Virus record (IMG/VR): IMGVR_UViG_3300000553_004736
Location: 1-48,188 of that record
DNA from: a virus
Reading direction: 5' to 3' (one strand)
Length of the DNA stretch: 48,188 nt
The notes under the pieces are model-generated. The model was not told the origin of the DNA. It saw only the letters and a program-made list of their open reading frames with translations, and made no database searches. The position numbers and the translations under genes were made by a program. This document shows positions 38,515 through 44,833 of the stretch, one piece after another (the stretch's first letter is position 1; each line of letters begins with the position of its first letter).

Positions 38515-40334
38515 GCCACCACCTCCTGGGGCATCCCGAAGGCCAGGGGGCGCTGCAGCACCACCGCCTTGATCAGCGCAGCGACCGTGTTGACCGGACA
38601 GGCGTTGCCGATCATGCGGACCTGGTTTGCCTTGGACAGCGGCTTTCCATCCTCATCCACGAACAGAAACCCTTCCGGGAATCCCATCGCTTTGGACAGC
38701 TCGTGGGGCTGGAGCATCCGCATGCCGATGTCCACCACGATGTAGGTCTCCCCGTCGATTTCCACGGTGATCAGGCCGAATTCATCCTTGGTGGTCACTG
38801 CGTGAAGGGGAGATTCCAGGCCCTGCCACTGGCCCCCGGTCGCATGATATTTGGTCAAAAATGACGCCACCAGGGCGTGGTGATTCCCCGTGGTGATGGT
38901 TGGAACAGGCTGATCGGCAGAGGTTGGGCCATGCCCGGAGGTGTTGGTCATGAGGTTGACCGCAACCAAGCCGTGATGATCCTGGCTGGTAACGGTTCCC
39001 ATCGGCGAATCCAGGGAGCTGCCAGGCGTCTGGTGACCGGCAGGGCCGCCGTAGTGTTTGGCCAGGAACGCCGCACAAAGTGCTGCATGCTCCCCGCCGG
39101 CAGAAATGGTGCGGACAGGTTCTTCCACGCTCATTGCCGTTCCGGCCAGCCCGCCCGGGCGAGTGCCCCGTAGAGAGATCATGCTGGCAGCGACGAGAGC
39201 ACCGTCGGCCTTAGCCGTGCAGGTCCCGAAGGGTTCATCCACGCCCCGGGGGCGGGACTGGCCGGCGCGCCCTCCGACTCCCACCAGGGACGGAATGATG
39301 ATGGCGCGGTCGCCTCCCTTGGGCTCCGCGGTGATGGTTTTCAGGGGTTCATCCAGCGATTCGTTCCTGCCACCGTGGGAGAGATTCAACAGGGACGGGA
39401 CCAAGAGAGCCTTTTCGCCCCGGTTTGCCGTGGTGATGGTCTTGAAGGGCTCGCCCAACTCCTCCAGGCGCCCGCCGTGGGTCAGGTTGACCAGGAATGG
39501 TTCCTGGGAGTCGAGCACGTAGCGCTGCACCCCTGCGGCGATCCTGCGGCAGGTTGCCGGTTTGAGGGGTCGCTTGCGATCGAAGATGCTGGGGCATGGA
39601 ATTGACCAGTCGATGCAGCCGGCGGCGGTCCTCCACAGGGGAAGGTGCCCGGTGAACATGTCCGCGCCCTTCTTGGGGTCTCGGTGGGTCGGATCCGCCC
39701 AGACGATGGGCAAGCCATCCTTGACCGCCTGCATGAAGAATCTGCGCCTGGTAGTCGGATCGCCGTAGTCCGCGGCACAGAGCACCCGATGCTCGCAGCG
39801 ATAGCCCAGGGCCTTCAAGTTCGCCAAGAACCGGCGGAAGAACTCGCCCTTGCGCTCAGGGATGGGCTTGTCGAAATGGCAAGCCTTGAGGCACTTGGCG
39901 CCACCAGGACAGCCCCCACTGTGCGTCGTATAGAGTGGACCCCAGTCGATGAATTCGGGGACATTCTCCATAAGGAGGACGCGCACATCGGCCATCTTGA
40001 GCCAGCGTTCGACCACCTCATCAGCGTGGCTCCGCTGCTGATCGTTCATCGGCTTGCCTCCCCTGGCCCGGGAATGATGAACACAGGATGGGGAAGCCCA
40101 CAGGAGGTCAGCCTTGGTCACACCGAAGGTCGCTGCGGTGACCTGGGTGATGTCCTCCTGGTAGCAATGAATCGTCGGGAAGTTCGCGCCATGGGTTGCA
40201 ACCGCGAGGTCCCAATGGTTCAGGGCCAGCGAGGTCCAGTCGCGGATATCGATGCCCAGGTCCTTGAACGCGAGTTCCTTGCCCGCGCTCTCGCCGCCCG
40301 CGCCACAGAAAAGGCTTACGGTGGTGGGCTTCAT
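38511..40334 (-). CDS. dcm: DNA (cytosine-5) methyltransferase with repeat-built target region
   Basis: 607 residues. Motif I LFCGAGGES (8-16), motif IV ASPSCVHHSRA with catalytic Cys 84 (SPSC variant of PPCQ), motif VI MENVPEF, motif VIII-like TTRRRFF, then a target recognition region, motif IX-like LQPHELSKAMGFPEGF and motif X GNACPV. The target region (about 290-520) holds seven repeats of roughly 30-40 residues with a shared core such as LDEPLKTITA ... HALVASFL. The pattern of repeated EP-x2-TIT blocks is rare. It probably shields phage DNA; target sequence unknown. Confidence 0.88.
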   Translation of the reverse strand: MKPTTVSLFCGAGGESAGKELAFKDLGIDIRDWTSLALNHWDLAVATHGANFPTIHCYQEDITQVTAATFGVTKADLLWASPSCVHHSRARGGKPMNDQQRSHADEVVERWLKMADVRVLLMENVPEFIDWGPLYTTHSGGCPGGAKCLKACHFDKPIPERKGEFFRRFLANLKALGYRCEHRVLCAADYGDPTTRRRFFMQAVKDGLPIVWADPTHRDPKKGADMFTGHLPLWRTAAGCIDWSIPCPSIFDRKRPLKPATCRRIAAGVQRYVLDSQEPFLVNLTHGGRLEELGEPFKTITTANRGEKALLVPSLLNLSHGGRNESLDEPLKTITAEPKGGDRAIIIPSLVGVGGRAGQSRPRGVDEPFGTCTAKADGALVAASMISLRGTRPGGLAGTAMSVEEPVRTISAGGEHAALCAAFLAKHYGGPAGHQTPGSSLDSPMGTVTSQDHHGLVAVNLMTNTSGHGPTSADQPVPTITTGNHHALVASFLTKYHATGGQWQGLESPLHAVTTKDEFGLITVEIDGETYIVVDIGMRMLQPHELSKAMGFPEGFLFVDEDGKPLSKANQVRMIGNACPVNTVAALIKAVVLQRPLAFGMPQEVVA

Positions 40335-40669
40335 GCCGTCACCGTCAACGGTTCCCAGCCGATGATTTCACCCTGAAAAGGGCGAAGGGCCTCGGGGGTC
40401 AGCCAAGTGCGGAAGAAGGGTGACCACTCCGCGATGGAGACATGCTGATGGTGATGCGGAGCGTCGGCTACGGTGACAAGAACCAGCTCGCCAGCGGGGG
40501 GATATGTCATGCCGCCACCCCCCGGAGCTTCCGGGAATACCTCATCGAGCGCATGCTGCTGGACTTCATCCGGCGCAGAAATTCGAGCCGTTTCCTCCCA
40601 GCCCTTCCACATGGCCAGGTTGCACAGCAGATCATTGAACCGGGAGTATTTGAGAGCGAGGCGGTTCAT
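40331..40669 (-). CDS. Uncharacterised protein
   Basis: 112 residues: MNRLALKYSRFNDLLCNLAM, WKGWEETARISAPDEVQQHA, a Gly-rich link (EAPGGGG), then AGELVLVTVADAPHHHQHVS and FRTWLTPEALRPFQGEIIGW. The EIIGWEPL ending suggests a small DUF551-like or beta-sheet protein. Coupled on both sides between an HNH gene and the methyltransferase. Function unknown. Confidence 0.5.
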   Translation of the reverse strand: MNRLALKYSRFNDLLCNLAMWKGWEETARISAPDEVQQHALDEVFPEAPGGGGMTYPPAGELVLVTVADAPHHHQHVSIAEWSPFFRTWLTPEALRPFQGEIIGWEPLTVTA

Positions 40670-40971
40670 GCCGCACCCGCCATCTTCCGCCGCGTGAAGA
40701 TCCGCCGGCAGTTGCAGGCCCTGGACACGTCCTCAAGGTGAGCAGGGTTCCAGCAGCTCCGGATGGTGCAGGTGTGGTCAATCTCTTTGCCCCGGCGCAG
40801 CTTGCCGTTGAACAGGGCGAAGGACGCCTGATGAACCCGAATGGTCTTGCCCTGGAAGTGGACTTTCCCGTAGCCGTCCTTGTCCCAGCAGCCGGTGTAG
40901 ATCCAGCAGCCGGTGTTGGGCTCGTAGTAGGTCATCGCCTCCAAGCGGGAGAGGGTTGCGGAATCGCTCAT
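40666..40971 (-). CDS. HNH endonuclease
   Basis: 101 residues: YYEPNTGCWIYTGCWDKDGY, GKVHFQGKTIRVHQASFALF, GKEIDHTCTIRSCWNPAHLE, ACNCRRIFTRRKMAG. The DH and WNPAHLE stand for the HNH residues; Cys pairs bind zinc. It is one of three related HNH proteins in the window, here without extra domain. Probably a homing-type enzyme; the neighbouring genes remain intact. Confidence 0.8.
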   Translation of the reverse strand: MSDSATLSRLEAMTYYEPNTGCWIYTGCWDKDGYGKVHFQGKTIRVHQASFALFNGKLRRGKEIDHTCTIRSCWNPAHLEDVSRACNCRRIFTRRKMAGAA

Positions 40972-41711
40972 GCCGCCAACCGCCTTCCCAGGCGTTCCAA
41001 CTTCTCCTGGACCTTGGCATCAACCAGATCGGCCCCGAAGATCAGCCGCATCTGCCCGCACATGATGGTCATGTCGGCAATCTCGCCGGCCACGTCCTCA
41101 TTGGTGCAGCGGCAGCGGCGATGGTGCTGAAGGGCCTGGATCAGTTCGGCGGCTTCCTCAACGGCCATGTCGATCTGGGTGGTGTGGCCCCACTTCGCCA
41201 GTGCGGTGCGGAAAATCCCTTCGTGCGGGTCGAGAGGGGTCACGTTTCTTTTCCCTTTCGAGTAGCCACGCTCCCGCGCATTGGCGCAGATGCGGCAACT
41301 ACGGTTCGGGCGGCAATTTTCCGGAGTAAGGAGGTGCCCCCTTTTGCAGGTTTTGCGCATCCCTGTTGCGCTGCTCCGGTGGACATTCTCGGTTCTTGAA
41401 ACGGCCTCAAGATGATCTGGATTCACGCACTTGGTGTTTTTGCAGAGATGGTCGATTTGAAATCCATCGGGAATAATCCCTTTGAACTTCCTGTAAGAAA
41501 GACGATGGGCAGCGTATTGCTGCTTATCAAGGAACATGCGGCCATACCCGTTGGGCGCAATAGTAGAGGTCCATTCCCAGCACCCGTTAGGACCACTCCG
41601 GTCAACGTGGGAAAGGAATCGGTCCGTCTGCTTGATGTCCATCTCTGGAACAGGCTTCCCGTTTCGGATTCGAGCCTTGACGGCAGTGACACTTTCGCTG
41701 ATATCATTCAT
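40968..41711 (-). CDS. HNH endonuclease fused to MazG-like pyrophosphohydrolase
   Basis: 247 residues with AGGAGG before the ATG. Residues about 30-160 are an HNH protein: GCWEWTSTIAPNGYGRMFLD, AHRLSYRKFKGIIPDGFQID, HLCKNTKCVNPDHLEAVSRT, then the Cys/His tail (CKRGHLLTPENCRPNRSCRI). From about 165 a MazG-like part follows: HEGIFRTALAKWGHTTQIDM, AVEEAAELIQALQHHRRCRC, EDVAGEIADMTIMCGQMRLI with E-E-x2-E ... E-x2-D residues of the NTP pyrophosphatase. An internal GTG near residue 160 could give MazG alone. It is a genuine continuous frame. Confidence 0.8.
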   Translation of the reverse strand: MNDISESVTAVKARIRNGKPVPEMDIKQTDRFLSHVDRSGPNGCWEWTSTIAPNGYGRMFLDKQQYAAHRLSYRKFKGIIPDGFQIDHLCKNTKCVNPDHLEAVSRTENVHRSSATGMRKTCKRGHLLTPENCRPNRSCRICANARERGYSKGKRNVTPLDPHEGIFRTALAKWGHTTQIDMAVEEAAELIQALQHHRRCRCTNEDVAGEIADMTIMCGQMRLIFGADLVDAKVQEKLERLGRRLAA

Positions 41712-41739
41712 ATGGCGATCCTCCTGAGATCGTTGAAGT

Positions 41740-42045
41740 TCAGGCCACCTGTGATGAGGTGGCCTTTTCGTTGAGGGACTTGATCAGATCGAGGGCACGG
41801 CGGATGCTCTGCATCGCCTTCCCCGCGCCATGGCGGCCCAGCAGCGCACCGTCAGCGCACCGCAGATCGGTCATCACGTCCGGGATGCAGGACGCATCCC
41901 GGTAGGCCAGGTGGTCAATGCAGCGCCGAAGTGCCTGCCGGCCTTCACGAACGCTGTCCTGGTCGATGTGCGAACCCCAGAGGGAGGATTCAGCCGCGAA
42001 CAGCTCACGGATGATGGCGTGGATGGTTTCCCGTTCCTCATTCAT
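41740..42045 (-). CDS. Uncharacterised helical protein
   Basis: 101 residues from the ATG at 42045, one base overlapping the stop of a 25-residue gene. MNEERETIHAIIRELFAAES, then EGRQALRRCIDHLAYRDASC and GKAMQSIRRALDLIKSLNEK. All-helical with no motif I recognise. The end of this gene is separated by a gap of 28 bases from the HNH-MazG gene. Confidence 0.55.
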   Translation of the reverse strand: MNEERETIHAIIRELFAAESSLWGSHIDQDSVREGRQALRRCIDHLAYRDASCIPDVMTDLRCADGALLGRHGAGKAMQSIRRALDLIKSLNEKATSSQVA

Positions 42046-42122
42046 CAGCGCACCAGCAGTGAGAGGAAGAACCCGACGGTGCATCCGGCAGCGAAGGCAG
42101 ACATGACGACAGAGGCTTTCAT
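42045..42122 (-). CDS. 25-residue membrane microprotein
   Basis: MKASVVMSAFAAGCTVGFFL followed by SLLVR: essentially a single membrane-spanning helix with a basic end. The start overlaps the stop of the gene upstream by ATGA, and the stop overlaps the next start as TGATG, so it is part of the coupled row. Too short for any family assignment. Confidence 0.5.
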   Translation of the reverse strand: MKASVVMSAFAAGCTVGFFLSLLVR

Positions 42123-42400
42123 GCGGCCTCCCGCGTCAGCCGCTTGATGAGCGTGAAAAACTCGGTTTCAGCCTTTTCATCGAGCTGGGCCAGCACGATG
42201 GGCAGCTTCTCGGAAGGGAGCGTGTGCGGATGTTCGTAGGAGGTCCACCTGGACCACGTTCCGGCGTCAACCTCGCATGGGATATACATCTGCTTGGGCA
42301 TCTTATGAAGCCGATCGCATGACATCCGGAGCCAGCGTTTGACTGCAAAGGAAATATCTTCGCTAGGCTCAGGGATTGCCGTAATCTTCCGTTGCACCAT
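42119..42400 (-). CDS. Uncharacterised early protein
   Basis: 93 residues: MVQRKITAIPEPSEDISFAV, KRWLRMSCDRLHKMPKQMYI and KLPIVLAQLDEKAETEFFTL. The ATG at 42400 follows a gap of 38 bases after the 53-residue gene. No family recognised. It is part of the early leftward operon controlled from the promoter at 42844. Confidence 0.55.
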   Translation of the reverse strand: MVQRKITAIPEPSEDISFAVKRWLRMSCDRLHKMPKQMYIPCEVDAGTWSRWTSYEHPHTLPSEKLPIVLAQLDEKAETEFFTLIKRLTREAA

Positions 42401-42438
42401 CGAATACCCCTATGAAGGAATCGATACCAATGAATCAA

Positions 42439-42600
42439 TCAAGAAATACAGAACCCTTTGAGCCGCAAGGCCTCATCACCCGTTTCCGCTGCCTCGGGGC
42501 GATTGACACCCCCGAGGCAGACCAGGTGCGATTGGCGCTTCGGCTCAGGGCGAACAGAAACGGGAAGGTGGTCAACTTTGACCGGCACGAAGTCGCTCAT
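42439..42600 (-). CDS. Small early protein
   Basis: 53 residues from the ATG at 42600 that overlaps the Cro-like stop: MSDFVPVKVDHLPVSVRPEP, then KRQSHLVCLGGVNRPEAAET. The stretch VKVDHLP is encoded by a GGTCAAAGTTGACC palindrome as read along the minus strand. A + strand ORF covers the same bases but has no ribosome site. Function unknown. Confidence 0.45.
   Translation of the reverse strand: MSDFVPVKVDHLPVSVRPEPKRQSHLVCLGGVNRPEAAETGDEALRLKGFCIS
42570..42583. repeat. Dispersed 14-base palindrome, copy 8
   Basis: GGTCAACTTTGACC in the early gene at 42439. Confidence 0.7.
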
Positions 42601-42836
42601 GCTGCGGCCTTGGCAGGGGTGGAAGGTTGAACGGGCGGGGCGAACGGCTCGATACCCAACAGGAAGCCGACGGGCAGATACCCGTCCACGGCGGCACTGA
42701 TCTTCTTGGCCATGTCCAGGGAGATGGGCACCTTCCCGGAAATGACCCGGTGGAAGTGGCACTCCTGGCCGCCGACCCTGCGCCACACGGAGCGGAGGGA
42801 CCAGCCTTTGGCTTTGATGTAGGGTCTGAAGTCCAT
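42597..42836 (-). CDS. Cro-like early regulator
   Basis: 79 residues. HTH features: MDFRPYIKAKGWSLRSVWRR, VGGQECHFHRVISGKVPISL and MAKKISAAVDGYLPVGFLL. It is the first gene of the leftward operon, divergent from the CI-like gene, which is the cro position. There is no Shine-Dalgarno sequence before the ATG, and the predicted start of transcription from the promoter at 42844-42872 falls at the ATG, so the mRNA looks leaderless. Confidence 0.68.
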   Translation of the reverse strand: MDFRPYIKAKGWSLRSVWRRVGGQECHFHRVISGKVPISLDMAKKISAAVDGYLPVGFLLGIEPFAPPVQPSTPAKAAA

Positions 42837-42843
42837 GAAAAGA

Positions 42844-42872
42844 ATTTTGTAGTCTGCCTACAGAGTTGTCAA
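42844..42872 (-). promoter_or_regulatory. Early leftward promoter with operator in the spacer
   Basis: On the minus strand TTGACA (42872-42867), a 17-base spacer and CAAAAT (42849-42844). The spacer and -10 overlap the near-perfect palindrome TGTAGGCAGACTACA (42862-42848), six of seven arm positions matched. The first transcribed base should fall at the ATG of the Cro-like gene (42836). Same arrangement as 43475-43503. Confidence 0.75.
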
Positions 42873-42882
42873 GAGAATCATT

Positions 42883-42911
42883 TTGACCCCAGCTCAATTT
42901 GTTCTGACACT
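42883..42911 (+). promoter_or_regulatory. Candidate maintenance promoter of the repressor
   Basis: TTGACC (42883-42888), 17 bases, GACACT (42906-42911). The predicted start would lie at the ATG at 42918, without a ribosome site, which suggests a leaderless message as for lambda PRM. The -10 is poor, so activation by the repressor or another protein may be needed. Confidence 0.45.
42891..42909 (-). repeat. Conserved box TGTCAGAACAAATT (left copy)
   Basis: Read leftward, TGTCAGAACAAATT-GAG lies upstream of the -35 of the leftward promoter. The right control region has TGTCCGAACAAATTTG at 43439-43457 in the corresponding place. The conservation outside the operator suggests a second binding protein or a shared UP-like element. 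Confidence 0.6.
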
Positions 42912-42917
42912 ACGAAA

Positions 42918-43319
42918 ATGGAAGACCGGTGGCCACAGCGAGAGAGATTCTGCGAACTACTGGATCAGTGGATTGCCGACGGCAACGGAACCACGGCGGA
43001 GTTCGCCTACCAGGTCAAAAAATCAGTCGCCATGATCTACTCCCTGAGGTCCAGGCCCACCTCCTTGCCGACCGTTGAACTCGTCGTGGACATTGCCCGG
43101 GTGCTGCGCTGCCGGATCACGGAGCTGATCACCGATCCAGGCGCGACCATCGCCGGCCAGGACGTAACGGGCTTGACAGGGAAAGAGCAGGTCCTGGCCG
43201 AAATCATCTTCCAGAAATACCGAGACCCAGAATTTGATGAGGCCGACCGTCAGCAACTCTTTGAAGACTTCATTCGGGACTACGACCGGCTCAAGGCAAT
43301 GAAGGCCAGGCACAAATGA
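42918..43319 (+). CDS. CI-like phage repressor
   Basis: 133 residues: MEDRWPQRERFCELLDQWIA, then an XRE-type HTH (TTAEFAYQVKKSVAMIYSLR, LPTVELVVDIARVLRCRITE). The C-terminal half is helical (VLAEIIFQKYRDPEFDEADR, DFIRDYDRLKAMKARHK) and has no S24 protease residues or Ala-Gly cleavage site, so it is not the self-cleaving LexA type. It lies between the two operators TGTAGTC-N-GACTACA and is divergent from the Cro-like gene. It should maintain lysogeny. Confidence 0.75.
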   Translation: MEDRWPQRERFCELLDQWIADGNGTTAEFAYQVKKSVAMIYSLRSRPTSLPTVELVVDIARVLRCRITELITDPGATIAGQDVTGLTGKEQVLAEIIFQKYRDPEFDEADRQQLFEDFIRDYDRLKAMKARHK

Positions 43320-43412
43320 CAGTGGCTTTGTGTTCAAGAGTTCAATAGCCCAAGAGATCGAGAAGATCACAGGAACCCATATTTCATAACCAGTCCAGCA
43401 CCAAAATGGCCG

Positions 43413-43436
43413 AGCCCCGATCCGTCGGGGCTTTGT
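43413..43436 (+). terminator. Intrinsic terminator after the repressor gene
   Basis: AGCCCCGA, TCCG loop and TCGGGGCT form an eight-base-pair stem, followed by TTTGT. It ends the rightward repressor message and lies just before the right operator/promoter block. The short U-tract makes it moderately convincing. Confidence 0.65.
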
Positions 43437-43438
43437 CA

Positions 43439-43457
43439 TGTCCGAACAAATTTGCTC
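43439..43457 (+). repeat. Conserved box TGTCCGAACAAATTTG (right copy)
   Basis: Located 17 bases upstream of the right -35. It matches the left box at 42891-42909 in opposite orientation. Confidence 0.6.
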
Positions 43458-43474
43458 AAACTGAAAATATTTTG

Positions 43475-43503
43475 TTGACACCTCTGTAGTCAGACTACAA
43501 ACT
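43475..43503 (+). promoter_or_regulatory. Early rightward promoter with operator in the spacer
   Basis: TTGACA (43475-43480), 17-base spacer, CAAACT (43498-43503). The perfect palindrome TGTAGTCAGACTACA (43485-43499) fills the spacer and overlaps the -10. It drives the + strand operon and is an inverted copy of the leftward promoter block. Confidence 0.78.
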
Positions 43504-43799
43504 AAGCCCCAGAGAGCAAACCCGATCATTCTCAGCCACAGAACGATTCACGAAATCGAAAACCCAGTTTCAGGACTGGGCGGTAATGCCAGGTCCCCTG
43601 CTCTCAAGGGGTCAACGGCCCGGGAATGAGTTTCCGGCACGCCTGGATCAAGACGCCGAACCGACCTCCGAATGGACATCCACGCGCTAGGGCAGTGGAT
43701 GAGCTGGGACAGTTGCCAGCCTCGGAGAACCTATGACGGTGATGAGCAACAGCGGGCCTCTCATGGCTCGCTGGTGAACCTCACCCAAAGGAGATCAGG
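43504..43799 (+). other. Untranslated leader of the rightward operon
   Basis: About 300 bases between promoter and the first gene contain no convincing ORF. Visible structure includes CCCAGTTTCAGGACTGGG, GTCCCCTGCTCTCAAGGGGTC and a GGTGA-ACC-TCACC hairpin directly before the AAAGGAGATCAGG ribosome site. It could hold an antitermination or attenuation element. Confidence 0.4.
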
Positions 43800-44078
43800 A
43801 TGAACGCTCATACCCCAGGAACATGGGAAGCTCGCTTCCCTATCTCTGGTCAGCCCATCGTATTCAGCCCTGATGCCCCTAACGGGATCGTCTGCCGGCC
43901 CAGCACCCGCGAGGATGCAACGCTGATCGCCGCCGCACCGGAACTCTTAGCCCTAGCCAAGGAGCTGGATTCTCACTCGGCCCACGCTATCGGGTTCGAC
44001 CTCGACAAGCTGCCCGCGCTCATGGATCGGTTCCGTGCAATGGCCATTGCCGCCATCGCCAAGGCCGAAGGGCGCTAG
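43800..44078 (+). CDS. Small conserved phage protein, first gene of the rightward operon
   Basis: 92 residues with AAAGGAGATC upstream: MNAHTPGTWEARFPISGQPI, VFSPDAPNGIVCRPSTREDA, TLIAAAPELLALAKELDSHS. The HTPG-x-W-E start and the DA-x-LIAAAPELL helix are a common pair in small phage proteins of unknown function located in early regions. No catalytic motif is visible. Confidence 0.65.
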   Translation: MNAHTPGTWEARFPISGQPIVFSPDAPNGIVCRPSTREDATLIAAAPELLALAKELDSHSAHAIGFDLDKLPALMDRFRAMAIAAIAKAEGR

Positions 44079-44177
44079 ACCATCGCGATGACTGCCGCGG
44101 ACCCGGGACAACAAGAGGGGCCACCTTTCTAGCGATTGACGGTCCCTCGGGACGCCGGATGACGTAACCGGCACCCC

Positions 44178-44253
44178 GGGCCCATAGCTCAGCCGGGAGA
44201 GCGCCTGGTTTGCATCCAGGGGGTCGCAGGTTCGAACCCTGTTGGGTCCACCA
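44178..44253 (+). tRNA. tRNA-Ala (anticodon UGC)
   Basis: 76 bases. Acceptor GGGCCCA/TGGGTCC, D arm GCTC...GAGC, anticodon stem CCTGG/CCAGG with loop TTTGCAT (anticodon TGC), T arm GCAGG-TTCGAAC-CCTGT, discriminator A and encoded CCA. The G3-U70 pair that identifies alanine tRNAs is present. Loop position 38 is T where C is usual. It is inside a gene-free, hairpin-rich stretch. Confidence 0.95.
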
Positions 44254-44532
44254 ATCAAGTCCGGGTCCGCGTCTGCGGAAGGTGTCACCTCCACCTAGCC
44301 GCCTGGGCTTGAAGCCCCCTTGAGTGGGGGCGCCTATCACGCCTTCGGGCCAGCACCGCTTAACTCGTGGGGAGATGCGCGGATAGCTGGTTCGATTGAA
44401 TCCTGAAGCCCGGTGAAAGCCGGGAACGCTCCAGGACAACCCACCAGGAACGGACGGTCTATCCGTCGATTCCCGCCGAGAGGCGAGGACAGAGAAAGAA
44501 CCTGGTGGCCCCATCTGAATCACCTTCAAACC
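44254..44532 (+). ncRNA. Structured gene-free region downstream of the tRNA; candidate non-coding RNA
   Basis: No convincing gene. Hairpins: GCCCCC-TTGAGT-GGGGGC (44314-44331); CCCGG-TGAAAG-CCGGG (44409-44424) closed by CCTG/CAGG; and a three-way junction with P1 CCACCAGG (44441-44448)/CCTGGTGG (44501-44508) enclosing GACGG-TCTAT-CCGTC and a CGCC-GAGA-GGCG stem extended by TCC/GGA around a bulged A. The GAGA is a GNRA-type tetraloop. I recognise no known RNA family. Limits are arbitrary. Confidence 0.5.
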
Positions 44533-44553
44533 GCCCGGGGAACCGGGCCTTTT
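44533..44553 (+). terminator. Candidate intrinsic terminator
   Basis: GCCCGG, GGAA loop and CCGGGC form a six-base-pair stem followed by CTTTT. It would end the tRNA/structured RNA transcript. If active, genes from 44834 need antitermination or their own promoter. Confidence 0.55.
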
Positions 44554-44833
44554 GGGTATCCGGCAGGGCGCAACCGGTGAATTCCGGAAGCCGCGCCCCT
44601 TGAATAGAGCCCGCCGCAGCGCGGGATTGTCTATGGCCCACTGGCGAGCCCAATTCGCCTGCATGTTGGGAGGTGATCTTTGCGCTTGAATGCCTAAACA
44701 GCGTGGTCCTGAAGCGGACGGCCCCGTCCCTGCTCCCATTGCCCGGGCCGTCCCGTTCAGCACCATCCAACCAACCCCGCCAAAAAGCATAGCCCATAGG
44801 GCGAGCCGAAGGCATATCTACAAGGAGACCCCC
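44554..44833 (+). other. Gene-free interval with hairpins before the next gene
   Basis: Contains CCCGC-CGCAGC-GCGGG, GGCGA-GCCCAAT-TCGCC, the sequence GGAGGTGATC (perfect complement of the 16S rRNA 3' end) at about 44671, and the long hairpin at 44711-44760. A frame continuous with the next gene is open from an ATG at 44690, but its spacing to the ribosome site is too long and its residues look non-natural. Confidence 0.4.
44711..44760 (+). repeat. Long hairpin, copy A (CTGAA-GGACGGCCC ... GGGCCGTCC-TTCAG)
   Basis: Arms GGACGGCCC (44716-44724) and GGGCCGTCC (44745-44753) pair perfectly, with an outer CTGAA/TTCAG stem across a two-base internal loop. A related hairpin is at 45284-45330. It lies upstream of the 89-residue gene. 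Confidence 0.65.

Noticed and set aside
42412-42630. A + strand ORF of 72 codons antisense to the early gene at 42439
   Set aside because: No ribosome site and no promoter in that direction; the minus-strand gene is coupled to the Cro-like gene by ATGA.
44360-44400. A second tRNA near TGGTTCGATTGAATC
   Set aside because: The T-loop-like sequence has no pairing T stem and no acceptor stem or anticodon arm around it.
44690-44833. Extension of the 89-residue gene to an upstream ATG
   Set aside because: The extension crosses a conserved hairpin, has low-quality composition and lies too far from GGAGGTGATC; ATG 44834 has AAGGAG and the conserved MGQAK start.
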